Assembly (NCBI GenBank): GCA_964581385.1
Contig: CAZOOK010000057.1
Location: 1-20,278, forward strand
Length of the DNA stretch: 20,278 bases
Source: CAZOOK01 sp964581385
GTDB taxonomy: Bacteria; Pseudomonadota; Gammaproteobacteria; Nevskiales; Nevskiaceae
Reading direction: 5' to 3'
Part shown: one piece after another, positions 6,562-14,306 of the stretch
Numbering within the stretch: the stretch's first letter is position 1
How the letters are laid out: each line of letters opens with the position of its first letter
The notes under the pieces: model-generated
Told to the model about the DNA's origin: nothing
What the model saw: only the letters and a program-made list of their open reading frames with translations
Databases searched by the model: none
Translations under genes and position numbers: made by a program

Positions 6562-8337
6562 TTACGACTGCTCGGCGGCATCCGTCTCGGCCAGATCGGC
6601 CTCGAATAACTGCTCCAACTCCTGCGCCGCTTCGCGCGCCGTCTGAATCAGCTTCTGCTCGTCGCGATACACGGCGAACTGACGTAGCAGCGTGTCGTGG
6701 TCGTGCTCGCGGAAACGACGCAGATCGCGTTCGATGTGCGACTCCGGCTCGCCGAGCGCGCGCAGCAATTGCGCGGTCAGTTCCAGACTTGATCCGTAGG
6801 ACCGCCGGATCACGTCGTTGATACCCAAATCCATCAGCTGCATCGCATGGCGACGGTCGCCGGCGGCGGCGAACACGCGCAGGTGTTGAAAATGTCGGCG
6901 CACGGTTTCGGCAACGCGCAGCGATTCCTCTGGATTGGCGATCGCCAGCACGAAAAAACGCGAGTGGTCGGCGCCGGCGGCGCGCAGCACTTCGATGCGC
7001 GCGGCGTCGCTATAGAAAATCTTGTTGCCGAATTTGCGCACGAAATCGACGTGCTGCCAATTTTTTTCGAGAACGGTGAACGGAATTTTCTTGAGGCGCA
7101 GCATGCGGCCGAAGATCTGTCCGAAAGTACCGAAGCCGGCGATGATGACGTCGTTGGCCGCTACATTGATCTCGTCGAACGGCGGCGTTTCCGCTGGTTT
7201 GCGGAAGCGCGCCTGCAGAACGTATAGCGGCGGCGTGACGATCATCGACAAGGTCACGGTGACAATCAGTTCATCGTGCAGACTGTCGCCAAGCAGGCCA
7301 ACGCCAGTGGCGACGCCGAACAGCACGAAAGCGAATTCGCCACCTTGCGACAGCGCGACGCCGAGTGCGCGCGCCGAGTCATGGTCGAGCCCCCTGGCGC
7401 GACCGATTGCATACAGCACCAGCACCTTGATCGCGACGAGTCCGACGACGAACGCCGCAATGCGCAAAGGTTCGCGCGTAAGCAAGCCGATGTCGACCGA
7501 CATGCCGACGGCGATGAAGAACAGGCCCAAGAGCAGTCCCTTGAACGGCTCGATATCCGCTTCCAGTTCGTGCCGATATTCCGAATCCGCCAGCAGCACT
7601 CCGGCCAGAAACGCACCGAGCGACATCGACAATCCCGCCACGTTCATCAGCAAAGAGGTGCCGACGACCACCAGCAGTGCGGCGGCGGTGAACAGCTCCG
7701 GCATCCGCATCGACGCAACGACGCGAAACGCCGGCCGCAACAAGTAGCGCCCGCCGACGATCACCAGCGCCACAGCGGCGACCGCGCGCAGAATCTTCAA
7801 CCCATGCACACCGTCCGCAGCCGTCGTCGCGATGGCGGGCGCCAGCAGCGGCAGCAAGGCCAGCACCGGGATCACCGACATATCCTGGAACAGCAGAATG
7901 CCGAAGGCGTCGCGCCCGTGATGCGTGGTCAGTTCGCGGCGTTCCGACAGCATCTGCAGTACGAACGCGGTGGACGACATTGCCAGACCGAAACCGACGA
8001 CTAAGGCTGTCTGCCACGCGAGACCGACAGCAGTGCCGGCCAGAGCGAGCACGGCGGCGGTCACGACCACCTGCGCGCCACCGACACCGAATACAGTCGC
8101 ACGCAGTCGCCACAACCGGCTTGGCTGCAGCTCGAGCCCGATGACAAACATCATCAGCACGACACCGAAGCTGGATAGATCGAGCACGCTGTGATAATCG
8201 GCAACCCAGCTGAACCCTGAGGGACCGATCAGCATGCCTGCTGCAAGATAGCCAAGGACGGCGCCAAGACCGAAGCGCCGGAACAACGGCACCGCGATCA
8301 CCGCAGCGGCGAGGAACAGCGCGAGATTGGCGAGCAT
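6562..8337 (-). CDS. KefB/KefC-type cation:proton antiporter (CPA2) with RCK domain
   Basis: A 591-residue inner-membrane antiporter of the monovalent cation:proton antiporter-2 family. About twelve membrane helices fill residues 1-375. Landmarks are LGYLAAGMLIGP (28-39), SSTAFVLQMLSER (122-134), LFQD with Asp152 in a membrane helix, HELEADIEPFKGLLLGLFF (256-274) and SQGGEFAFVLF (330-340). A cytoplasmic RCK/TrkA-N domain begins near 395 with the dinucleotide motif GFGTFG (401-406). In Kef proteins this domain controls potassium efflux in response to glutathione adducts. No KefF/KefG-like partner gene is adjacent, so whether glutathione gates this one is open. The ATG at 8337 is preferred (GGGAAG 4 nt upstream, normal N-terminus); an in-frame TTG at 8355 is possible. 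The C-terminal tail is acidic. Confidence 0.92.
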   Translation of the reverse strand: MLANLALFLAAAVIAVPLFRRFGLGAVLGYLAAGMLIGPSGFSWVADYHSVLDLSSFGVVLMMFVIGLELQPSRLWRLRATVFGVGGAQVVVTAAVLALAGTAVGLAWQTALVVGFGLAMSSTAFVLQMLSERRELTTHHGRDAFGILLFQDMSVIPVLALLPLLAPAIATTAADGVHGLKILRAVAAVALVIVGGRYLLRPAFRVVASMRMPELFTAAALLVVVGTSLLMNVAGLSMSLGAFLAGVLLADSEYRHELEADIEPFKGLLLGLFFIAVGMSVDIGLLTREPLRIAAFVVGLVAIKVLVLYAIGRARGLDHDSARALGVALSQGGEFAFVLFGVATGVGLLGDSLHDELIVTVTLSMIVTPPLYVLQARFRKPAETPPFDEINVAANDVIIAGFGTFGQIFGRMLRLKKIPFTVLEKNWQHVDFVRKFGNKIFYSDAARIEVLRAAGADHSRFFVLAIANPEESLRVAETVRRHFQHLRVFAAAGDRRHAMQLMDLGINDVIRRSYGSSLELTAQLLRALGEPESHIERDLRRFREHDHDTLLRQFAVYRDEQKLIQTAREAAQELEQLFEADLAETDAAEQS

Positions 8338-8573
8338 CGGCTTCCCGGTAAGCAATGGCTGGATTCCACATTCTCATGCGGACGCCACTGCATAGCCAAT
8401 CTCTGCCGGCCGGGTGTGTTATTGCATCGGAAGATTCGACGCCAGCTAGCACTGAGCCGGCGCTTCGACACCTTCAGCGACAACCGCCGTGCGCAGATTG
8501 CGAACGATGCTGAGGGTAGCGCGGTGCTATCCCGGTCCGGGCAGGCGCAGACGCTTCGCTGCGTCGGGTGGTA

Positions 8574-9761
8574 TCAGCTTCGAATTGGCGTGATCGGTTC
8601 GCCACTCCGCCAGCCTGCGACGGCTTCGGCAACACCGATTTTGGTAAGAAAATCGGTTTGCAGCTCGCTGTCCGGGACCGGATGCCCATCCTTCTCCTCA
8701 TGGGCCATAACGTTGGCGACGTGAATGGCGGAGATCGCGGTGAAAGTGGTTTCCCCCGACGCCTGCGGGTTGTGGTGGTAGGCCACGGCGTCGATCAGCG
8801 GCGGCGGCAATCCCCATAGACTGAGCATGTGCGCACCGATCTCGGCATGTGTGCATCCGAATAACTCCAACTCAACGCTGTGCTCCGACCGTTTGCTGGC
8901 TTTGACGGTGGCCTGCACCGCGGAATATTGTTCGGGCAGGCCGACGGCTAGAATCATACGGCCGACGTCATGCAGCATGCCGGCCGAGAGCGCCGTCTTG
9001 CGCTGCTCGCTGTCCTTGAGCATCTGCGCAGCCAACTGCGCGGTGCGCAGCGAGTGGATTTGCAGCGCATCGAGCGAAAACCCGAGCGGCGCACAGACAT
9101 CGCTCATCGCGCGGCACAGTTGCAGCGACAGCAGCATGCTGCGGATCGGCAGCACACCAAGCATCGAGATCGCATCTTTCACCGTGCTGATGCTGCGGCT
9201 GCTGCCGAAGAACGCGGAATTGGCCATCTGCAGGATGCGCGCAGTCATGCCGACATCCTGCTCGACAATCGCGGCAATACTGCCCATGCTCGATTGCGGC
9301 TTTTCAATTTCGCGCAGCAGATCCCAATACACCCGCGGCAACGCCGGCAAACTGCGCAGTGTGCCGATCGCCTGCTTGACGCCCGGATGATCCATGCGAC
9401 TGTGCAGGCCGCATACGCGCTCGATCGCGCTCTCAATAGAAGCAGCGTCGGATTTCGTTAACAGCTGATGCGCCAGCGGCATCAGGCGCTGGGTACCGCC
9501 GACGGTGGGCTGGCTGGAAAGAATGAACCTTGTGACATGCGGATAACGCTCACGCACCTGGTCGAGAAGCTGCGCGCCGTCCATGCCGGGCATGCGCATA
9601 TCGCTGACGATCACGTCCACCGGCAGACGCGCCAATTCTTCCAGCGCCTTCTTCCCGCCGAGCGCGAAACGCATGTCCCATCGCGGCTTCAGCGGATTCA
9701 GCCGGTTTTGCAGACCCTCCAGAGCAGCGACCTCATCATCGACAAATAGCACCTTGATCAT
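8574..9761 (-). CDS. Response regulator with receiver and HDOD domains
   Basis: A 395-residue cytoplasmic signalling protein. The receiver domain (about 1-120) has the acidic pair Asp8-Asp9, phosphoacceptor Asp54 (IVSDMRMPGMDG), Ser82 and Lys103. The HDOD domain (about 125-340) shows SLPALPRVY (137-145), ILQMANSAFFG (176-186), TVKDAISMLG (193-202) and AGMLHDVGRMIL (260-271), plus further histidines at 305 and 329-330. HDOD relates to HD phosphohydrolases but usually lacks catalysis; here an H-D pair (264-265) remains, so function is uncertain. Receiver-HDOD proteins are typically partnered with a histidine kinase. The start at 9761 has AGGAG 8 nt upstream. The ATG overlaps, as ATGA, the end of a small frame that looks like a kinase remnant. 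A GC-rich hairpin (8550-8565) follows the gene. Confidence 0.92.
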   Translation of the reverse strand: MIKVLFVDDEVAALEGLQNRLNPLKPRWDMRFALGGKKALEELARLPVDVIVSDMRMPGMDGAQLLDQVRERYPHVTRFILSSQPTVGGTQRLMPLAHQLLTKSDAASIESAIERVCGLHSRMDHPGVKQAIGTLRSLPALPRVYWDLLREIEKPQSSMGSIAAIVEQDVGMTARILQMANSAFFGSSRSISTVKDAISMLGVLPIRSMLLSLQLCRAMSDVCAPLGFSLDALQIHSLRTAQLAAQMLKDSEQRKTALSAGMLHDVGRMILAVGLPEQYSAVQATVKASKRSEHSVELELFGCTHAEIGAHMLSLWGLPPPLIDAVAYHHNPQASGETTFTAISAIHVANVMAHEEKDGHPVPDSELQTDFLTKIGVAEAVAGWRSGEPITPIRS

Positions 9762-9919
9762 GTGGTTTGCTCCTGTGCACTGCCGCGAATTGGAATGCGC
9801 ACGTAAAACATGGTGCCACGCCGGGCCACAGTGTTGATGTCTGAACCGGTTCGCATCTCCTGCTCGGAATCGAACGGCCTCCTTATGTGTAGGCGCTCCC
9901 TTACGCATTCTTGCCGCAT
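9758..9919 (-). pseudogene. Probable remnant of a histidine kinase C-terminus
   Basis: A 53-codon open frame beginning at the ATG at 9919, just after the CheY-like gene. Its last 20 or so residues include RRGTMFYVRIPIRG, which matches the G-x-x-F-x-V-x-I/L-P strand closing the ATP-binding domain of histidine kinases. The stop (TGA, 9760-9758) overlaps the start of the receiver-HDOD gene as ATGA, the usual coupling of a kinase to its regulator. The upstream part (MRQECVRERLHIRRPFDSEQ) shows no H box, N box or complete G1 box. The simplest reading is that an internal deletion removed most of a kinase and left its end in frame. It may still be translated and so keep the coupled gene expressed. 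The match is short and judged by eye. Confidence 0.5.
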
Positions 9920-9924
9920 TTTAA

Positions 9925-10299
9925 TCAGTCCAGCAAGCGTTTCACTGTGCTGATCAGGTGCTCGGGTTGAATTGGCTTGACGATCCAGCCGGTCGCGCCA
10001 GCGATGATTCCCTGCTCCCTTTTCTTTGACGACGTTTCCGTGGTCAGAATAATCATCGGCGTGAACCGATAGTCGGGAAGATCGCGCAGTTCCTTGATAA
10101 GCGCCGGACCATCCAGATTGGGCATATTGAAGTCGATCAACAGCAACGAGAAACGCTCGTCGCGCGCCATCTTTAGGGCAACTTCTCCATCTTCGGCTTC
10201 AGCGACACTGATTCCGGCGGTTCTCAGCGCCAAACAAACCATCAACCGCATTGCCGCGGAATCGTCCACGGTAAGCACGCGTTTTCCCGTTGCGCTCAC
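9925..10299 (-). CDS. Single-domain CheY-like response regulator
   Basis: A 124-residue stand-alone receiver domain. It has the acidic pair Asp12-Asp13 (LTVDDS), phosphoacceptor Asp56 (LLIDFNMPNLDG), Thr86/87 (ILTTE) and Lys109 (WIVKPIQP), so all phosphorylation residues are present. Without an output domain it should act by binding a target protein or relaying phosphate. The GTG start at 10299 is chosen because GGAGG (10309-10313) lies 9 nt upstream; the longer frame from TTG at 10335 has no such support. The sequence resembles the CheY-type regulators found in chemotaxis clusters, but no chemotaxis genes are in the window. It is first in a unit with the kinase remnant and the receiver-HDOD gene. 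Its kinase is unknown and may have been the lost one. Confidence 0.9.
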   Translation of the reverse strand: MSATGKRVLTVDDSAAMRLMVCLALRTAGISVAEAEDGEVALKMARDERFSLLLIDFNMPNLDGPALIKELRDLPDYRFTPMIILTTETSSKKREQGIIAGATGWIVKPIQPEHLISTVKRLLD

Positions 10300-10591
10300 A
10301 GAGCCTGTCCTCCATATCTGACACCGGCCCGGCAACCGGCTCCGGCACTTCCACCAACAGTTGTGGCCGCGCCGGTCAGTAACAAGAATTCAATCAAGTA
10401 AGCCATGTTCGGCTGTGGTCGCTCGATTCGTCCCGACATGATTTCTGCTTTTATATAAAGCTCCAGCCAGTTCTTTCGGCAGCGTCGGACCTTTCTTGAA
10501 CGCTCATAGCGCTGGATGCGCAGCTCGCCCGCCAACCGGCGCACGGAATTCAGCTATCGTTGCACTGCGTCAACTATTCCACTGAACATAC

Positions 10592-11551
10592 ATGAAATCA
10601 CTTGCATTCGCCGTAGTCGCTCTAATTGGGATCGTGCCGCCCGTGGTTGCCGGGGCTGAGGCCGACGCTCAATGGCCGGAATCGCCCCATCCCGCGCCAG
10701 CGCCCACCACCGCTCCGCAGCCGGACAACGCCGAAAAACTGGATGTCCCGTTGATCGCGGAACCGCCGCCCGCCGCCAATGCGCCGGCGCCACTGGTTCG
10801 GCAGCCGTGGCTGCAAATCGACCCTGACCATTATTCGCTCGTCAGCGCTGGCCGCGGGCTGTCGCTGCACAAACCGATGTTCTTGCTGCCCATCACCTGG
10901 AGCGAGGACTATCACGGTCGATCGACCGAGATTCTGTTCGACATCAGCCTCAAACAACGGCTTTTCGGCGTGCCGCTGTATTTCGGCTACTCGCAGAAAT
11001 CGTTCTGGGATGCCTTCAATTCGAAAAAGTCGAAACCCTTCCGCGAAACCGACTTCAACCCGGAACTGTTCTATCGCTGGGTACCCGAGGATCAAAAAGC
11101 ATGGCACCACCTCGGCGCGGACATCGGCTTGGAGCACGAGTCGAACGGGCAGTCGTTACCGGATTCGCGCAGCTGGAATCGTCTCTACGTGTCGCCTTTC
11201 CAGGCGGCGGGCGAGCACATCGTCTACTGGAAGTGGTGGTGGCGAATACCGGAGGACGAGAGCAGGCCGCCCACCGATCCCCAGCGCGACGACAATCCCG
11301 ATATCCATCGTTACTACGGCTACAGCGAACTGCACTTTGAGCAGCAGGTTTTCGACAGACACCTCATACACGCGATGGCGCGATTCAATCCGGAAACCGG
11401 GCGCGGTGCGTTCAATCTGCAATACAGTCTGCCGAACGGCAGCAACGATTTCTTTTGGATGTTCTATTTGTGGCAGGGCTACGGCGAAAGCCTGATCGAC
11501 TACAACCATTCGATCACGCGCATCGGCGTGGGGATCATGCTGGCGCGTTGA
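10592..11551 (+). CDS. pldA: Outer membrane phospholipase A (OMPLA)
   Basis: A 319-residue outer-membrane beta-barrel enzyme that cleaves acyl chains from phospholipids misplaced in the outer leaflet; known members need calcium and dimerise to act. The catalytic signature EHESNGQSLPDSRSWNRLY is intact: His182, Ser184 and Asn196, with the same 12-residue Ser-Asn spacing as in E. coli OMPLA. A signal peptide covers about 1-20 (AVVALIGIVPPVVAGA). The barrel ends TRIGVGIMLAR, again typical. Between the signal and the first strand lies a proline/alanine-rich stretch (about 28-70), making it longer than the E. coli enzyme; this linker is low complexity and probably periplasmic. The ATG at 10592 gives a well-formed signal peptide. 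The gene stands alone, convergent with the hydrolase gene beyond. Confidence 0.93.
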   Translation: MKSLAFAVVALIGIVPPVVAGAEADAQWPESPHPAPAPTTAPQPDNAEKLDVPLIAEPPPAANAPAPLVRQPWLQIDPDHYSLVSAGRGLSLHKPMFLLPITWSEDYHGRSTEILFDISLKQRLFGVPLYFGYSQKSFWDAFNSKKSKPFRETDFNPELFYRWVPEDQKAWHHLGADIGLEHESNGQSLPDSRSWNRLYVSPFQAAGEHIVYWKWWWRIPEDESRPPTDPQRDDNPDIHRYYGYSELHFEQQVFDRHLIHAMARFNPETGRGAFNLQYSLPNGSNDFFWMFYLWQGYGESLIDYNHSITRIGVGIMLAR

Positions 11552-11554
11552 ATC

Positions 11555-11626
11555 TCACAGCTCCATACGCAGCGTCGCGCCGACGATACGCGGCGGTCCG
11601 GGATACAAGCCAGCCGTCGGCATCAT
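11555..11626 (-). pseudogene. Probable remnant of a TonB-dependent receptor C-terminus
   Basis: Between the two convergent genes the minus strand holds a short open stretch, from an ATG overlapping the hydrolase stop to TGA at 11557-11555. It encodes a peptide ending LYPGPPRIVGATLRMEL. That pattern (P-R-x-x-G-x-T-L-R-x-x-Phe/Leu at the extreme C-terminus) is how the last beta strand of many TonB-dependent receptors ends, although Leu replaces the usual Phe. The rest of any receptor is absent, and the hydrolase coding region sits where it would have been. It may be the scar of a deletion. The evidence is about 17 residues, so chance remains possible. Confidence 0.35.
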
Positions 11627-12450
11627 CAAGACTGCTCTAGAAACGACAGTACGACCGGATTTACCCACTGCGGCCGTTGCTCGAACGTGCTGTGCCAGGT
11701 GCCGGGCAGGATATACAGCTGGCCCCGTGGCAGCGATCGATAGATTTTCAGGGTGTGTTCCAGTTTGATCATGTCGTGATCACCGGCCATCACCAGCACC
11801 GGCTTTTGGATGTGCGCGAGAAGATCAGGACTCAATTCGGATTGCGTCGGCGCGTTCAGCCACAAAGCCGTCAGTTTTGCGCCGATACCCGCTTGCGCCG
11901 ACGGCATATCGCGCGCCGCGCGATGAATGGCCGCAATCTCGCTGTCTTCCAAGCCGTCCGGCGATATATTGGCGCCGCTGACCACGACGCGCCGCACCAA
12001 TTCCGGATGACGCGCAGCGAGCATCAAAGCGATGATGCCGCCGTCGCTCCAGCCGATCACGTCCGCATTGGACACACCAAGCTGCTTCAGCAGGCTGACG
12101 GTGTCCTCCATCATGTCCGCATACGTAAGCGGCGCCGCTACATCGGGTGTGTGACCCTGCCCGACTTGCTCCGGCGCAATGACTTCGCGACTCATCGCAA
12201 ACGTGTCGAGCTGTCTGGAGAACGAACTGGCGATCGTATCGCCGCCGCCATGTAACAGCACGAGCGGCGCACCCGTTCCTCTGATCTCGAAGTAGAGTGG
12301 ATGCCCATTGACGATCGCCCAATGGCCGTAGGTGTTCCCCGGTGTGGACTTCGCCGCCGTGAATTTCGCCGCAACAGTGAACGCCGCAAACAGAATGCCC
12401 ACGGCAACCAACGCTTTGGCAGAGGTATTTCGAAACGGTTTGATAGCCAT
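11626..12450 (-). CDS. Alpha/beta hydrolase with N-terminal membrane anchor or signal
   Basis: A 274-residue alpha/beta-fold hydrolase. The triad is recognisable: nucleophile Ser135 in GWSDGG, acid near Asp224 in AGDHD, and His253 in GTWHSTF. An oxyanion loop is seen in LVLLHGGGD (64-72). The N-terminus has a hydrophobic segment (about 15-30, ALVAVGILFAAFTVAA) after a basic start, so the enzyme is exported or membrane-anchored. The substrate cannot be told; the fold covers esterases, C-C hydrolases and others. The ATG at 12450 is preferred; the in-frame GTG at 12462 adds four residues. Only a weak GAGTGG-like ribosome site is present. The gene is convergent with pldA, and a possible receptor remnant begins at its stop codon. 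No partner gene is adjacent, so it is likely monocistronic. Confidence 0.85.
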   Translation of the reverse strand: MAIKPFRNTSAKALVAVGILFAAFTVAAKFTAAKSTPGNTYGHWAIVNGHPLYFEIRGTGAPLVLLHGGGDTIASSFSRQLDTFAMSREVIAPEQVGQGHTPDVAAPLTYADMMEDTVSLLKQLGVSNADVIGWSDGGIIALMLAARHPELVRRVVVSGANISPDGLEDSEIAAIHRAARDMPSAQAGIGAKLTALWLNAPTQSELSPDLLAHIQKPVLVMAGDHDMIKLEHTLKIYRSLPRGQLYILPGTWHSTFEQRPQWVNPVVLSFLEQS

Positions 12451-12821
12451 GCGAAGCACCACTCGTAAACATATCGATCATCGCGGCAATCGAGCGACTC
12501 GCGGGGCGGAATGCGCATTCGTGTTGCCGGCATGATCTATATGCAAGTTTTGGGCTCGTCGGCCTACGCAATCGCTTTGGAAGCACCGGACAAGGCGCGT
12601 CGGCAACAAGAGTTCAGTTGGACAACTGCGTCAACATCTTGGTTTATTTATGGTTTTATGCGACACATTTTTTCGTTTCGCCACAAGTCCGGCGGCCTAC
12701 TAGGGATATGCTCGGCAACCGATCTTTAACTTCGCGTGAATCTGACAGGGTCAACCGGCCCTGCTCGGTCCCGTTGTCTAGGGCGCGTGAGGCGAAAAAT
12801 GTGCGCGGAGAGATAACAATT
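12451..12821. other. Divergent intergenic region of about 370 bp
   Basis: The region separates the hydrolase gene (minus) from the DUF1800 gene (plus). I see no convincing gene. A perfect inverted repeat CAGTTG-GA-CAACTG (12615-12628) could be an operator, and it is followed by an AT-rich stretch (about 12641-12680) that may hold the promoter of the plus-strand genes. A second imperfect repeat, CAGGG...CCCTG, lies at about 12747-12764. The open plus frame running through here into the DUF1800 gene lacks coding character and is treated as leader. Confidence 0.4.
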
Positions 12822-14297
12822 ATGCGGCTGCGAATTCCATGCCTCATGCTCCTGGCAACGGCGCTGCCCGCCGCCGCGATGACTGGAGAGGAAGCGCGGC
12901 ATTTGCAATGGCGCACCGGCTTCGGCGCCACCGACACAGAACTGCAAGCACTGGCAGCACAACCCTACGATACGGCCGTCGATCGGCTGGTTGCCGACGC
13001 CAAGCACCACATCAGCGCCGCAACGCCACCGCCGGAATGGGTGAACGATCCGCTGCCGAAATTCCGCAAGCTCAAGAACGCTTCACCGGAAGAGAAAAAG
13101 GCCTTCATCCAGACTCGCATCCGCGAGGCTTACGAACTGCAGGGCTGGTGGATGCGCGAAATCGTGAACACGCCCGCGCCGCTCGCCGAACACATGACGC
13201 TGTTCTGGCATAACCATTTCACATCGAGCCTGCAGAAAGACAAGCTCGCCGTGCTGCTGTACCGTCAGAATCTGACGCTGCGCCGCTATGCGCTCGGCAA
13301 TTTCCGCGATTTCCTGCACGCGATGGCACACGATCCGGCGATGATCGTCTACTTGGATAATCTCACCAATCGCGATCAGCACCCCAACGAAAACTTCGCG
13401 CGCGAACTGATGGAGTTGTTCACGCTCGGCATCGGCCATTACACCGAAGACGATGTGAAAGAAGCCGCGCGCGCCTTCACCGGCTGGGGATTGGAACGCG
13501 ACACCGGCGATTTCAACGAATACCGGCGGCGCCACGACGACGGCAAGAAAAATTTCCTCGACCATAGCGGCAATCTCGACGGCGACGATGTGCTCGACAT
13601 CATCCTCGCGCAGCCGCAGACGGCTCAGTTCATCGTCGAAAAGCTATGGCGTGAATTCGTTTCGCCGGATCCCGATCCGCAGCAGGTCCAGCTCCTCGCC
13701 GCGCAATTCCGCAAGAACTACGAAATTGCGCCGCTGGTGGCCGCACTGTTGAAGACACCGCAGTTCCGCGATCCGAAGAACTACGGCACGCTGACCAAGT
13801 CGCCGATTGATCTCGTCGCAGGCACGCTGCGCAGCTTCGGCGTCACGCTCGACGACGGCCGCTTCCCGGCGCTGGTCAGCGCGCGGCTCGGGCAGGCACT
13901 TTTCAATCCCCCGAACGTCAAGGGCTGGCCCGGCGGCGAAAGCTGGATCAATTCACAAACGCTGGTACAGCGCGAACAATTTCTGCAAGCGCTGAGCCGC
14001 GGCTTCAACAATCTCGGCGGCGACGCGCCGGAGAAGCCGATGATGCAGCCGACCGTAAATAAACCCGACAGCGATCCGCTCGTACAGAACAAGAAAAAGA
14101 TTCGCGCCATGATTTTGCGCGCCGCCGCTGCGCTCGAAATGGAGCACTACCTCGGCGCGTTCTCGCAGTCGCACACGCTGCCACAGGCGCAGATGGTGCT
14201 GCTCGCAATCCCGCCGGTCATGCCGTCCAAGCCCGATGCAGACGCCGCGACCTGGCTGCGCGCGCTGCTGCTCGATCCGGCTTACGAGGTGAAGTAG
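12822..14297 (+). CDS. DUF1800 family protein, secreted
   Basis: A 491-residue member of the DUF1800 family, whose biochemical role is not established. A signal peptide (MRLRIPCLMLLATALPAAA, cleavage near 19-20) places it outside the cytoplasm. Family segments are present: HLQWRTGFGATDTE near the N-terminus, the MTLFWHNHF segment, NENFARELMELFTLG, EAARAFTGW, and NVKGWPGGESWINSQT towards the C-terminus. The length is normal. The ATG at 12822 is chosen because it opens the signal peptide and has a GGAGA about 10 nt upstream; the in-frame extension to 12618 is leader. The DUF1501 gene begins 9 nt after its stop. This pairing is widespread in proteobacteria and other phyla, and the two products are presumed to act together outside the cytoplasm. 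Confidence 0.9.
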   Translation: MRLRIPCLMLLATALPAAAMTGEEARHLQWRTGFGATDTELQALAAQPYDTAVDRLVADAKHHISAATPPPEWVNDPLPKFRKLKNASPEEKKAFIQTRIREAYELQGWWMREIVNTPAPLAEHMTLFWHNHFTSSLQKDKLAVLLYRQNLTLRRYALGNFRDFLHAMAHDPAMIVYLDNLTNRDQHPNENFARELMELFTLGIGHYTEDDVKEAARAFTGWGLERDTGDFNEYRRRHDDGKKNFLDHSGNLDGDDVLDIILAQPQTAQFIVEKLWREFVSPDPDPQQVQLLAAQFRKNYEIAPLVAALLKTPQFRDPKNYGTLTKSPIDLVAGTLRSFGVTLDDGRFPALVSARLGQALFNPPNVKGWPGGESWINSQTLVQREQFLQALSRGFNNLGGDAPEKPMMQPTVNKPDSDPLVQNKKKIRAMILRAAAALEMEHYLGAFSQSHTLPQAQMVLLAIPPVMPSKPDADAATWLRALLLDPAYEVK

Positions 14298-14306
14298 GAG
14301 ACCGCC

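Noticed and set aside
8550..8565. Hairpin GACGC-AGCGAA-GCGTC after the receiver-HDOD gene as an intrinsic terminator
   Set aside because: The stem is only 5 bp and no U-run follows on the minus strand. It may matter for mRNA ends but cannot be called a terminator.
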